Below, one piece after another: positions 12,632-23,323 of a stretch of 64,000 nucleotides of DNA. Under the pieces are notes generated by a model. That model did not search any database, was not told the DNA's origin, and worked only from the letters and a program-made list of their open reading frames with translations. Position numbers and translations under genes: made by a program. The DNA comes from Excoecaria cochinchinensis (Eukaryota; Streptophyta; Magnoliopsida; Malpighiales; Euphorbiaceae), in NCBI GenBank assembly GCA_947683425.1, contig CANTUQ010000020.1, positions 4,199,501 to 4,263,500 on the forward strand. Reading direction: 5' to 3'. The stretch's first letter is position 1; every line of letters begins with the position of its first letter.

Positions 12632-12860
12632 TCGCAGGGGCATCGCGCGAGGCCCCCTGCCTCGCGCGCAGGGGCGTCGCGCGAGGCGCCCCCCTCGCGC
12701 GCAGGGGGGGCGCGCGGCGCCCCTTGCCTCGCGCGAGGCGCCTACCTCACGCGCAGGCGGCCCCTACGGGCTAGGGTGGACTGCCGCGCAGGCGCCCCTG
12801 CGCGCTGGGGCAGCCTGCCGCGCAGGCAGCCCCGCGCTGCCGCAGGCGGCCTTCGCGATT
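12632..12860. repeat. GC-rich palindrome cluster in LTR K
   Basis: A block built from TCGCGCGAGGC, GCCTCGCGCGCAGG and CGCGCAGGC words, which are mutually inverted. It is sharply bounded by A/T-rich DNA (poly-T from about 12867). It lies upstream of the donor-like motif in LTR sense, as in L1 and L2. Confidence 0.85.
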
Positions 12861-13073
12861 GATTTTTTTTTTTAAATCTTGACACAAAATTAATATATTT
12901 TTTTAATCCATTTTAATTTTAATTTCTCCAAAAAATATATTTTTAATTATTTTCCGAAAAACACACATTTGACAAGGGAACGATCGATTCTCACCTTTCT
13001 TGCCGAAAATCGGTCTTCTATTTCATCATCGGGTAATCCTGATCTTGGACCGCCTCGGGACCCGGTGTCTACA

Positions 13074-14144
13074 GTAAGGGCTTCAGTATGTGATAGTTTT
13101 ATGCATGTTTAGATAGTTTTAGATTATGGATTTTGAAATCTATGACTTTCTATATTTAATTGATCTCAGTAAGTGTATGTAAGATCTAACTGTATTTTTG
13201 CATGATGATATTAAGAATGTGATGTTATGTTGTTATATTGGTCTCTGCTTTTGGGGTGTCTTCAGCATGTTGTCATGTGATTACATTCTTGGCATGATAT
13301 AAAATGCATCAGAGTGGCGCAGCGGAAGTGTTGTGCTTTGACCTTGTCAGTCGGTCCTCGGCTAGTGTGTGTGTATTATGGCATGATGGGTGTATGTTTG
13401 GACCTCTAGCGAATTTGCATGATATTTGCATGCATCATGGTATGGTAGTATAGTGCAGCAACTTCGCATTTCGGTATCAGTTAACGTGTACGTGCATCTC
13501 TGCATGATAGTTGCATTGCGTGCGAGTCAGCATTTGGTGAGTATATAGGCACTTTGGTATGACAGCTTCGTGTATTTATAATTTGTGTTGTCACATGTTT
13601 CGCTTTCTGATATCTGAGACTTCGGTGGAACCGGTAAGTGTTTGCCTATGAGTTTATATGTATTTTTGCATGATGTTATATGTTTGTTGGTTTAGTGTCC
13701 TTTTGTTTTTGTTCCTCCCCACTAAGCGTTATCGCTTAGCACTGGTTCCTTTCCCATGTAGGTGGCAGGATTTTTTTGGATTCTGCTCGAGTCGCGCATC
13801 TACAGGGTCGGCCACGTAAGAGTTAGAAGTATTTTGTTATTTTGCTTTCAGCTCCTATATTTCAGATTCTGTAATCTCGTGGCTTTTTGTTTATGTATTT
13901 TTAGTATGTATGGATCTTCTTATAACTATTTTGGTTCAGCAGGTGTGATCAGAACATTAAAGTAACGAGTTTTGTTATAGTAATGAATGATCATGGTTGC
14001 TTCTCAAAAGTTTTAAATTTCGCTGTATTTTCGTATGTATGTTATGTATGAATGTATGCTTTCGCTTAGTGTATGTGTGCATGTATGTGAGTAAGCGTCG
14101 GTAGCATACCCGCGTCCTTCTAACGGGGACGTAGGGGTGTTACA
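13074..14144 (+). mobile_element. Solo LTR G, part 2
   Basis: This is the continuation of LTR G after K, starting with K's second target copy (GTAAG). It contains the conserved stem-loop CTAAGCG-TTAT-CGCTTAG (13722-13739) followed by the GTAGGTGGCAGG box, and ends GGACGTAGGGGTGTTACA at 14144, followed by G's own ACGCC duplication. Confidence 0.85.
13722..13739 (+). promoter_or_regulatory. Conserved Tekay LTR stem-loop (G version)
   Basis: The arms CTAAGCG and CGCTTAG flank the loop TTAT, within the shared context CCCCA...CAC. It lies about 400 bp from the 3' end of the LTR, like the other copies. Confidence 0.7.
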
Positions 14145-14642
14145 ACGCCACTGTGAGTGGTCGTTGTGCATTTTTGTTTTCCCACTAAGTGATTTCGCTT
14201 AGTACGGGTGTTTTATCCGTGCAGGTGTGGAAGATTTTGAGGGGTTTATCGGCGGGATTCGCATCAGCAGGGCCAATACGACTAGTGGATAGAAGATTTT
14301 GTAGTTTATGCCTTGTATTCTTTTTGTATATATGCATTAAAGTCTTGTACTTTTAAAACTATGTAAAGAATCTTTTGTAAGTTGTTTTGATGTTAATTAT
14401 ATGTAACTATTCAGGCACATTTTGTATCTTTTTTGGAATATGTAAACCACCTTTGTTATATTAATGAAATGCAATATTTTACTCTATGACTCTTTCTCTC
14501 ATGAGTTGTGAAATCTTAATTTATTCATCTGCATATGTAATTGCTTCTGTTTGAGCGTCTGTGGGTGGCAACCCTTATCTATCAAGGACCCTTATCCTCT
14601 ACATAGGGTGAAGTTCTCTATGTATAGGTAAGGGGTGTTACA
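14145..14642 (+). mobile_element. Element D 5' LTR, last part
   Basis: After the second ACGCC copy, the sequence matches element C's LTR segment carrying the tandem stem-loops: CCACTGTGAGTGG, then CTAAGTGA-TT-TCGCTTAG (14185-14202), then a TACGG/CCGTG inverted repeat, then GCAGGTGTGG. It ends AAGGGGTGTTACA at 14642 directly before the primer site, which fixes this as a 5' LTR. Confidence 0.85.
14185..14202 (+). promoter_or_regulatory. Conserved Tekay LTR stem-loop (D version)
   Basis: The arms CTAAGTGA and TCGCTTAG differ from the C family by one C-to-T change that still allows a G-T (G-U in RNA) pair. A second stem-loop (TACGG...CCGTG) follows, then GCAGGTG. Confidence 0.7.
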
Positions 14643-14647
14643 TTTTG

Positions 14648-14660
14648 TGGTATCAGAGCA
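14648..14660 (+). other. Primer-binding site of element D (tRNA-iMet)
   Basis: TGGTATCAGAGCA lies five bases after the 5' LTR end. This 12-13-base sequence is the standard complement of the initiator methionine tRNA 3' end used by most plant Ty3/gypsy and Copia elements for minus-strand DNA priming. Confidence 0.95.
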
Positions 14661-14750
14661 GTAGGTTTAGACGTTTCTGGGCTAGAGTGTCATAGAAAGT
14701 CAGTTAGAGTTGTGTTGGCCGATGCGAATTGTGGTTTATGTTTTGTAGCT

Positions 14751-16056
14751 ATGGAGTCTGCTCGTGGATCGCTTGAGGGGTCAGCCGAGAGTGCGAATCC
14801 CCAAGAGCAAGATCCATCAGTTGTGGGTCTGGCTCAACCTCCTAGGGTGCAACATGAGGCCCCTGCGGCTCCCTTAGAAGCGATGCTTAAGATTTCCCAG
14901 GATATGGCTAGGGTGTTGGAGAGAGTAAATTCACCTAGGGCACCTATTGAGAATATGAGAAAATATGGAGCTGAGGATTTCTTTGGCACCAGCTTAAATG
15001 AATCAGACAAAGCTTAGATGTGGATTGATAAAGTGAAGTGGGTATTAAGGGAAATCAGATGTCCGCCAGTTAGAGAAGTGGAATGTGTAGTGTCTCTGTT
15101 GCAAGGCTCTGCTTATGACTGGTGGAGGTTAGTGCTCAGTCAGCGCAGCTTCTCGAGCCTTTGTCATGGGGGTTCTTTAAGAAGGAGTTCCAAAATAAGT
15201 ACGTAACTAAGGCATTCAAAGACGCCAGATGGGCACATTTCTTGAGTCTCAGGCAGAGGGTGATGTCTGTGGCAGACTATCAAAATGAATTCAACAGGCT
15301 TAGTAAGTATGCACCGCCAGGAATTCTTACTGATGAGTTTCGGTGTCAACATTTTGAGGCGGGTTTGAATGAATCTTTGAAGGCAATGTTAGTTTCTTTG
15401 ATGTCTGCTCCGAATGTTAGTTATTATCAGCTGGTTCAGGCGGCCTTGAGAGCGGAGCGATCAGAGCATGTTTTGAGAGAGAAAGCTTTGAGAAGAAAGA
15501 CCTCTGGAGGCAGTTCCTCTTTAGGGAAAAGATTAAGAGAATCTTAAGGAAATCCTGCTGGTGAGCCTCCTGCTAGTCTAGCTACCAAAGGAAGGAGACA
15601 AGACTCTTCAAGAGGATCAGGCACGGGTAGAGGAGGTTCAGAGGGTAGAGGCGATGCTACACCTCAGTGCTCCCATTGTAGTAGGCGCCACTGAGGCGAT
15701 TGTCGATGGCTAACAAGAGTGTGTTTCAGGTGTGGTAGTACGGACTATTCCTTGCTAATTGCCCGAATATGCGTGAGAATGTTCCAGGTCAAGAGGGTAG
15801 TCGAGCAGGATCCAATGCTTCCCAAGGAAGCTATGGAAGAGGTAGAGGACGGGGTCGTGGTGGACGGCCTCGAGAGAGAGAGTTGTCTGAGTCTGTGGAC
15901 CGTCCCGTTTCGACAGTTGGTAGAGCCTATGCCATGAAAGCTAGGGATGAGCAGAACGCACCAGAAGTAATTGTTGGTAAGTTTTTATTGTTTGATTCTG
16001 AAGTATATGCTTTGATAGATCTGAGTTCTACTCATTCTTATTTGTGTTCTAGTAAG
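14751..16056 (+). pseudogene. gag: Element D gag and start of protease, broken
   Basis: The frame starts at the ATG of MESARGSLEGSAES, the same N terminus as gag of element C. Recognisable parts follow: the retrotransposon gag core (LREIRCPP, LLQGSAYDWWRL, EFNRLSKYAPP, CQHFEAGLNESLK), a basic Ser/Arg/Gly linker, the remains of a zinc knuckle (CFRCGSTDY near 15720, with its last residues altered), and the protease motif around STHSYLCSSK, where the usual DPG is changed (LIDLSSTHSY). Defects include in-frame stops near 15015 and 15545 and a frameshift near 15140. The frame is cut at 16056 by element A. Gag would package the element RNA; this copy cannot make an intact product. Confidence 0.85.
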
Positions 16057-17642
16057 TGTGATGCGTGCCGGACCCCGCGGCCACCCCTCTGACCGCCCGC
16101 CTGAGGGCGATCGGGCAATGGAGGATCCGTTGCCAACTTGTAAAGATATTTACAAGTGCGTCTATTTTGGGCAACAAGGAGGTTTCATGGAGTTGCCACC
16201 CAATAGAACATTGGGAAAGTTTCTCTCTCCTCGGAGAGCCTAAGACTGCACTTAGTATCCATTTTGCGCCAACCAAAGAGGTCTTGGAGGATAAACCTCT
16301 CACCCTAAAGAGCCTAGGATTAACGTCAAAGTCTTGTGACACAAAAGGTGTCTTGGAGGTCATAGTTCCAATGAGTGATCGGATAGACCTCTCGCCACTT
16401 TGAGCCCAAAGACCAGAGCCAGGTTCGGGACTTCTCATCTATTTCTACCTTGATTATTTTATGATCAAATTTTAATTTTCATTAATTCGCTCTCTCTCCA
16501 CACGATGCAATCGAATCAAAGCGCATTTATTCATATTTGGAAAGCGGTAAATGAACAAGTAAATAATGAAAGCGATAAATTACAATAACACAAGGAGCAA
16601 AATACAACTCCCTTTTATAAATGTGCGATACATACACGAATCGAGGCATTGCTTATTTTGAGGACTTTGGTCCTCGCATGCATCATTATTAAAATGGATA
16701 TTTTTATTGTGAGGATTTTATTGGATAAAGAATAGGACATTGGGTCCTTGATTTTATGAAGAATTCAGTTTATTAAATATAAAACGTTTGGCCGATTTTA
16801 CATTAGCGAGAAATACAACAATTTTGTCATATACAGGAGAAACAATAAATAAATACATGAAATATAAAAAAATAGGAAGATAGGGAACTAAACTAGACGA
16901 ACTTTCCAAATGCGTGAGAACTCCCTCAAGCTCCACCCAGTCCAAGAAACAGAAGCATATTCTCACAAAACAAGCCAAAGGGATGTTAAAATACAAAAGA
17001 AAAGTTATAAATAAACATAAAAATTTGAGAGAACAAAGAGGAAAAAGAAGAAAAAGGTTAAAAATGTGGGATAGAACCCACCGACGGGCTATGCTGAATG
17101 ACCGACGGGCGTCGGTTAAGGAGACCGATATAGCCCGTCCTTACTCGAAGGAAGCCGTCTGTGAGAGAACTAAACTAGACGAACTTTCCAAACGTCGGTC
17201 ACAGCAGATGACCCGTCGGTCGCCTCTGTCCCAGAAAATATAAGCTTTTCAAAAATCAAAAAAACAAATTTTACACAAATTCAAGAAGAGTAGTAGCAAG
17301 AAATGAAAATAAGGGTAAAAGCAAAGATAATATCGAAAATAAAGGTAAGAATGGGACAGAAAAGGATCCATAATATTTACCCTCAGAACAACCTTTTGGT
17401 TGGATTCCTTGTTGTTGTATGGCTTCCTGCACGCTCCACGAGAAAACAAGATAAAAATCAAGAATGAGGAAAATAGGTTGTTTCCTTCTTGATTTTTCTA
17501 AAAACTGAATTTTTGGAATCAAAACCTTAGGAAAACCAATTAAATTTAGCTCCTTTTAATGGTTTGATTTCTTGAAATCGATTAAATCTTTTTAGAAATG
17601 TGTTTGTTGGAAGAGAGAGAAAACACACGTGAATTTTGGCAG
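16057..17642 (-). mobile_element. Element A 3' LTR, distal (U5-side) part
   Basis: It starts on the + strand TGTGATGCGTGCC. It carries a GAGGAC-TTTG-GTCCTC hairpin (16660-16675), AGGAC-ATTGG-GTCCT (16734-16748), a cluster of CCGACGGGC/CGTCGG words (17081-17225) and a donor-like motif read as CTGAGGGTAAATATT on the minus strand (17372-17386). The same order occurs in the 5' LTR at 45841-47725. It is interrupted at 17643. A short frame at 16914-17243 is not supported as a gene. Confidence 0.8.
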
Positions 17643-19266
17643 TGGTTATGCCCTAGGCCAAGCATTTGGACCTTGATGTAATCATTACTTTTTCATTTAT
17701 ATAATGGTTTTCTTCGTATTGATATTATTGGCATGTTACATTATTGTAATGTTTATGAATAACAACGTTATTCATGTTGTCCCTAGTCATTTATCAATAA
17801 AGGGCATAAAGATAATTAAGACTAGTATAGATTTGCATTGATAATCATGGGATGATTATATATGTTGATATAAATCAAATCTATATGTACTTGCTAGAGA
17901 ACAAAGTACTGGATAGACCCACTATAAGATCACTTCATGGGTTAATGTCATAAGTGTTCTTATAATAGATATATTATTGAATCCTTGACCTGAGGTTATC
18001 ATAGTTTCCTACATAAGGATCATTATGTTTTGACATAATCAAACGTTATCTTTAATCGGATAATTATAAAGTTTATGATCGGACATAATGAGAATTATGC
18101 GGAGGAAAGTGAATAATCAAGATGGAATTTGTCCCTCTCTTATGAGAGAGATATCTATTGGGCCCCTCGATAAGTAGGACTGTAAAATGCATGGCCGTGC
18201 TCAAATGAATTGATAGTGTGATCAATGTCATTTGAATTTATCAGTCTACTTGGTGATCGAGAAATTATATGTTTGAACAATTTAAGTTTGACATGGACCA
18301 TGACTTATGTTCGAACAAGATATCGTGTGACAAAAGGATAATAACATGTTCTATTGCAAGGTTAAAATCGGACTAACGATATTTATATTATTTGGGTAGT
18401 CATAATGTCTTGCTAGAGACCAATTATGACTTGTGGGCTTTTATGGGATTAGGTCCACTGCCAACATAATATAAACCTATTGGGTCACACACCAAGAGCA
18501 AAATGAACAGAATGGATTTTATTGGGTTATTTCGGAATAAAATATAAATATAGGTATTTATATTTAATTTCGAAATTACATATTTATATATATATATTTA
18601 TACATATAAATATCTCTTATTTTGAATATGAGATAATAATATGTATTAATATATTATTTCTTATTATTTAGAATAATAAATAAATAAATAAATAAATATA
18701 TATATATAAATATATGTATATATATATATATATTATATCTTAATTTTGAATTAAGAGATAATATCATTATTTATCTTTTCCTAAGAGGAAAAAGATTTGA
18801 AATATATATACAATTATATATGGGATATATGTAGTAAAGGAGTTTAACCCTAAATAAAACACTAATCACGTTATTAAGAATAACAGGGATTAGTGTGGTT
18901 GCAATCTTTCTTCCTGGAAAAAACGAAAGAAAAGAAAACTAGAGCCAGTTTTCTCTATTTAAAAAAGAAAGAAAAGAAAACACAGCGATCGTTATTCTTT
19001 GAGAAAGAAAGTAAAGAAAATCCATTCGCATTCAAGGGAGCTAGCACCCCTGCGATTTCTGATCTTTTGTTCGTGCGTGTGGATACCGATAGAGGACGTT
19101 CGCGTAAAGGCAGCGTCTTCAGTTCGCATTGAAAGGAGTTATTTCGTTCTAAAGGTTAGTAATTCAATCTCTTCCTTTTTGAATCAATCGAAAATACTTG
19201 GATCCTGTTTCGGGTTTCGAATTTTCCGTTGCGTTTAATGTGATTTAATTCCGTAGAAACCCAACA
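17643..19266 (+). mobile_element. Copia-like solo LTR, 1624 bp, nested in LTR A
   Basis: The uninterrupted sister LTR at 47221-47245 reads GGCAG directly followed by AGTTT; here the same bases are separated by 1624 bp starting TGGTTATGCCC and ending AACCCAACA. The TG...CA ends, the TTTTCCGTTGCG run just before the end and the lack of coding sequence suggest a Copia-type LTR, probably + oriented. No target duplication is visible: the two flanks simply rebuild the empty site. AT-rich stretches occur at about 18540-18740. Short frames near 18890-19240 are not supported. The family name is not recognised. Confidence 0.6.
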
Positions 19267-19770
19267 AGTTTCCCCTTTAGAAATTTTTTTCCAACCTTTT
19301 TATGAGAAAATTCAAAGCTTTTATAAGCCAGGAACGACCGACGGGTGTCTATGGTGGCGACGGGCGTCAGAAGAATCCTACTGACACAAGGATTCATCCG
19401 ACGGCCCTGCCCTTTTGACCGACGGGCATCGGAATAATCCTTCTGACACAAGGATACATCCGACGGCCCTGCCATTTTGACCGACGGGCGTTGAAAGAAT
19501 CCTTCTGACACAAGGATTCATCGGTCCTGCCACCTGTCTGACGGGCTGGCCTCCGACCGACGGGCTGGCCGTCCATCGAGGAAAACATACCTTTTTTGGA
19601 CTTTAAAACTCTCCGTTTTCCCCCTTCTACCTACGAAAGGTAAAAAGACTCGTTTCTCGTGGGACATGGGACTAAAGCCTCTGAATCCAAACCGTTTGTA
19701 TAGGCTCGGATACCGATTTCATCATAGGGTAATCTCTGATCCGGACTGCTCCGGGACACGGTGCTTATAG
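19267..19770 (-). mobile_element. Element A 3' LTR, promoter (U3-side) part
   Basis: Read on the minus strand, the LTR starts TATAAGCACCGTGTCC (the second base of the expected TG is mutated) at 19770. It contains many GACGGGC/GCCGTC words (19331-19575) and then a TATAAAA box (19319-19325). The matching U3 lies at 47246-47725. It abuts the polypurine tract at 19771, which identifies it as the 3' LTR of the minus-strand element A. Confidence 0.8.
19319..19325 (-). promoter_or_regulatory. Candidate TATA box of LTR A (3' copy)
   Basis: GGCTTATAAAAGC on the minus strand is conserved in the 5' LTR (TATAAAA at 47284-47290) and is TATAAAA in LTR F (48230-48236). In all three it directly follows the CpG-rich palindrome cluster in LTR sense. 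Confidence 0.6.
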
Positions 19771-19787
19771 TTGCCCCCAGTTTTGGG
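19771..19787 (-). other. Polypurine tract of element A
   Basis: On the minus strand CAAAACTGGGGGCAAC sits directly before the 3' LTR start. A G-run next to the LTR is the usual plus-strand primer site of LTR retrotransposons. It confirms the element's orientation. Confidence 0.75.
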
Positions 19788-19984
19788 AAAACTAGTGCAC
19801 AAGCGCCTAGACGAGCCAAAACTCAGAGAAAGGATAGAAAGGAAGAAAGCATACCTGTGGCGGTTCTTACCTTCCGTGCCTTTTACCGAGTAGACCTCAT
19901 CTCGGTCTGTTCGGCGGGTGAAGATATCCCTGTCGGTCTTATCTCGACTTGTAGGTGTTGGTGAGATGTAGCATTCTCTAGCCA

Positions 19985-20580
19985 CTACCTCGATATGAAG
20001 AGCAGTGTTTCTCTAACCGCAGCTTCTACTTCTGTTGGCCTCGTCTCGGCTTGCGTAGTGTTGAGGAGATGTAGTACCTTCTGACTATAAACTCGACGTG
20101 AAGAGCAGTGTTTCTCTAACTGCAGCTTCTATTTCTGCTGGCCTCGTCTCGGCTCGCGCAGTGTTGAGGAGATGTAGCACTTTCTGACTACAAACTCGAT
20201 GTGAAGAGTAGTGTTTCTCTAACCGCAGCTTCGATTGGTGAGAAGCAGTACTCTCTGACCACAGTCTCGAGGTGAAGAGTAGTATTCTCTAACTACAACT
20301 TCAATTGTTGAGAAGCGGTACTCTCTTACCATAGTCTCGAGGTGAAGAGTAGTATTCTCTAACTACAACTTCGATTTGTGAAGTTCCCTTGCTAACCCCC
20401 ATCCGATCTGCAAGGTGCATAGCACTCTCTGGCTGCCGCGTGAACTGTGAGATGCAGCACTCTCTGGCTACAATCCCGGTTGTGAGATGTAGTACTCTCT
20501 GACTACAATCCCGGCTTGTGAGGTGTAGTGCTCTCTGACTGCACCCTAGATTTGTGAGATGCAATGTTCTCTAACTGCAG
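19985..20580. repeat. Compound tandem repeats in the 3' region of element A
   Basis: A unit of about 104 bp containing GTGAAGAGCAGTGTTTCTC and GCCTCGTCTCGGCT occurs about 2.5 times (19990-20230). It passes into a unit of about 69 bp (GAGGTGAAGAGTAGTATTC, about 20265-20400), then a unit of about 35 bp (GTGAGATGCAGCACTCTCTG, about 20450-20580). All share a core with TGTAG/TGCAG and CTCTCTGACTA, so they look like successive expansions of one seed. Confidence 0.8.
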
Positions 20581-20732
20581 TCCCGGTTGCGATCTGCTCT
20601 ATCGCTGATGTTTATCTTGAACTTTCTTTTTTCTGCAAAAAAGGAAAACGCAAATTTGTAGGGTAAATTAAAAAAGAGATACGTACCTGTGGCAGTACCT
20701 GCCTATTGGGGTCATTGTCAGATTACGCTCAA

Positions 20733-20852
20733 TGGGAGGCTTTGATGCTCACTAGGAGACTTTGATGCTCACTGGGAGGCTTTGATGCTCACTGGGAGAC
20801 TTCGATGCTCACTGAGAAACTTTGATGCTCATTGAGAGACTTTGATGCTCAC
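20733..20852. repeat. 20-bp tandem repeat, six units
   Basis: Six consecutive copies of TGGGAGGCTTTGATGCTCAC with one to three changes each. It lies in the untranslated 3' region of element A, separate from the compound array just upstream. Loose CTCAGAGGACTT repeats follow at about 21180-21280, and ATGCATGGAATGCATGTGA is repeated at about 21350-21400. Confidence 0.9.
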
Positions 20853-21562
20853 TAATTGCCCCCTAGCACAGCATGGATAGGCTTGCTTTTCTGGGTGTTG
20901 TCTGACAACGTTGAGCTGAACCAATTATCTGGATCACCTTTAAGTATGGTGTCTATTCGGACCTTTCTCCTGAGTCACGTACATGGCAATATATACAAAA
21001 TATTGTGTGTGTGTATGGGAGCATGTGCGCGAAATGTATACATACATTCGAATTTGGATTTTGTACACTTCGTGTGATGTGTGTGAGAGTACATCTTATG
21101 ATAGAAAAACTTACCTGTTTGCCCCTCGGTATGGCATGCATGAATAGGCTTGCTTTCCTGCTCAAAAGACTTTCAGATTTTGCCTCCTCAGAGGACTTTG
21201 AGATCTTTGCTTCCTCAGAGGACTTAGAAAATTTTTTGCCCACTCAGAGGACTTAAAGGATATGCCTCCTCAGAGGGCTTGAGAAACGCCGACATGTGAA
21301 GTCACGAGGTGAAGATTGACGTACATCATCTAGTGGACATGGGACACTTTATATGCATGGAATGCATGTGAGAAGCCATGTATGCATGGAATGCATGTGA
21401 AAGGCTATGCTTTTATGAAATGACATGCAAAGGACTATGATCCTGAAATGCTTATGCTGACGTATGCATCTGCCAGGTGGATTTTTACAGAAGGGCAGGC
21501 CGTCTCTTGTGAGCGACGGGTAGGCCGTCGGTGGCGCTTCTCTATAAATTTCTCCAAAAATT

Positions 21563-22935
21563 TTGCTTTTTTGTGTCTTTTCATTTTCCCAACATCTTGA
21601 GCCCCTCATTCTTCTCAAAATATCTTCCCCTCTTCTCCAAAGAATGCACCGCATCCTAGATGACAAGTACACTTGGGAAAAAGGCGCCCTTTCTTCTTTG
21701 TCTGGGCTAAAATATCTGCATCGGGTCAAAGTTGACCAGAACCTTCTTCTAGCGATGACTCACTTCTGGAACCCCCGGTTTCATGTCTTTCGGTTCACTT
21801 ATCAGGATTTGTGCCCCCTGCCTGAGGAGTTAGCTGCCATTCTTTGAGCCTGGTACCCCCTTAACGTTCTACCCTGCATCCCCCATTGCGGTCTACTCCA
21901 GACTCGGGATATAGCTATGGGTCTCGGCATACCCCCTTCTGAGGCCGTCCGGCTGGTTTTTCCGGGCTCTTCCTTTACTTTGGAGCCACTAATCGAGGAT
22001 CTAGATCGGTTCACTGATGTCCCTACATACCAGGTAAGCATCATATTTCTGTTTTGCATGACAAACTTTCTCACTGTGGTTCCAGGGGGTTTGACAGGCG
22101 ACCCTCGCCTGTTCGGGATTCTGAGCGACTTTCATCGGGGATCATCACCCTTCCCACTCATTTTAGCTGAAACCATTCTGGGCTTGTACTCTGTGAGCTC
22201 TGGATCCACCACTACTTTCACCGGTAGCCCCTTATTGCTCTAGGTACGTCATTGTTTTAAAGGTAGTGCGTCCCTTATGGATTTTCATACTAGCTTTTCT
22301 TAGCGGGAGGTGCGTCCTTTCGGATTTTCACACAACCCTTTGCCTTCCTTTTGCCTGAAGTAAACCCTACTTACTCCAGCGGCTTTTTTTATTTTTTTAT
22401 TTTTTTTTAGATCTGGCTGCAAGAGAAACTGAGGATGCTGTCTGAGCCACCTCCTCGAGTTACCCCACAGTACTTGTTGAGCCACTTCCTTCCGCGTCAA
22501 CGATTGTATGGGTGTGCCACGGCTGGTGAAGGCATTACCAGATTTGGCGAGCTGTCAGATGATGACATCAGTTTCACTTCTATCTGGCTCCCACTGTCTC
22601 ATGTGGTCATTGATGGGCCATCGGGGTGTGTTCCCCTCTGTGGGCTCCGTCGAGCCACCTTCTGCATCACTTCTCGATGTACGCATCAGCTCGGGATGAC
22701 CTAGGATGTGGTGAGGGTTCCCTTATCTTTCTGGGGAGGAGCTCTCTCGGCTGCGTTCGCCTCAAGGTATCATGAGATGTGGGGCAAACTACTAGTGAAG
22801 ACTGTTATTCCGAGGTTCGATAATCATTCTGTGTCTTCAACTAGCGAGTACAAGAAGTGGATCCTTAGTCCAGCATCTGATAACAGGACACGAGGGCTCA
22901 AGCATCTTGCCGGCGAGAGCAGCAGCAGGACTTAG
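21563..22935 (+). pseudogene. Antisense extra ORF of element A (plant-mobile-domain-like), decayed
   Basis: Frames on the strand opposite to gag-pol, between pol and the 3' LTR, add up to a conserved-looking protein: a segment with MTHFWNPRFHVFRFTYQDL (about 21743-21815), one with GLGIPPSEAVRLVFPGSS, one with LSDFHRGSSPFPLILAET ending FTGSPLLL, an exon with IWLQEKLRMLSEPP and PSGCVPLCGLRRATF, and a tail with TSEYKKWILSPAS. They are separated by stops, shifts and a likely intron (22244-22410). Tat elements are known to carry such extra ORFs, some related to the plant mobile domain; my assignment is by pattern only. Element E keeps a homologous tail. No intact frame remains. An alternative is a captured gene fragment. 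Confidence 0.5.
22244..22410 (+). other. Candidate intron in the antisense ORF
   Basis: GTACGT follows the codons for SPLLL (through TAG, plausibly a mutated CAG), and a T-rich tract ending TTTTTTTTAG precedes ATCTGGCTGCAAGAG. Removing 167 bases joins the LLL and IWLQEK segments. In element E the same exon start is preceded by CTTTCAG, again an acceptor. Splicing is inferred. Confidence 0.5.
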
Positions 22936-23323
22936 CTTAGCCTTCATATGTATTTCTTTTGGTGCTACATTTCTTTTTAATGCAGAACTAGAAAATGACA
23001 AAAATGAAAAGAATAATATTCATTTTATTTCACGAAATTGTGTACATTTTCATATAATTTAAGCATACATGATCAGTTTTGACATCTACTCAGCCGCTTA
23101 CGCGCTGTTAATACATGAAACCAAATTTTAACAGCATCAACTCCTGTTACCAATCGGCCCTCTCGGGTTTTCACGATCGGACATTTTCTCTCATGCCTCT
23201 AATTTTTGCACAGGATGCCTTTTTTCGGTTTTCACCTTGTCGAGGCGCCTAATTTTAGCACGGCCGCCTTTTTTCGGATTTCGACCTGCAGGGCATTTTA
23301 TTCTCTTCTTTTTATTTTGGTCT

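Larger units (their letters stand above)
10836..13073 (-). mobile_element. Solo LTR K, Tat-type, 2238 bp
   Basis: Read on the + strand it starts TGTGATGCGCGCC and ends CCGGTGTCTACA. Comparison with LTRs L1, L2 and E, which start TGTAGACACCGGG in sense, places K in minus orientation. The flanks are TTAAG (10831-10835) and GTAAG (13074-13078), a TSD with one mismatch. No pol is inside. The LTR holds ATTG-loop hairpins (11487-11504, 11669-11682), two AAT microsatellites, a splice-donor-like motif (12541-12554) and a GC-rich palindrome cluster (12632-12860). It is nested in G, which is nested in D. Confidence 0.85.
5658..16056 (+). mobile_element. Element D: Tekay-type chromovirus, 5' part only
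   Basis: The element runs 5' LTR (5658-7614 plus 14145-14642, about 2.45 kb without insertions), primer site, gag and the start of protease. It stops at 16056, where the 3' LTR of element A is inserted. Its LTR start (TGTGACACCCCAAAACC) and its gag N terminus closely resemble those of element C, so D and C belong to related subfamilies. Its RT, integrase and 3' LTR are not in this window. The gag has several stops and a frameshift, so it is an old copy. Confidence 0.8.

Noticed and set aside
14643..14665. Possible tRNA gene fragment
   Set aside because: TGGTATCAGAGC is the primer-binding site next to an LTR, not a tRNA gene; no cloverleaf can be built.
16049..16438. Open frames on both strands at the start of LTR A
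   Set aside because: The same frames recur in all related Tat LTRs with stops and shifts; they lie in non-coding U5.
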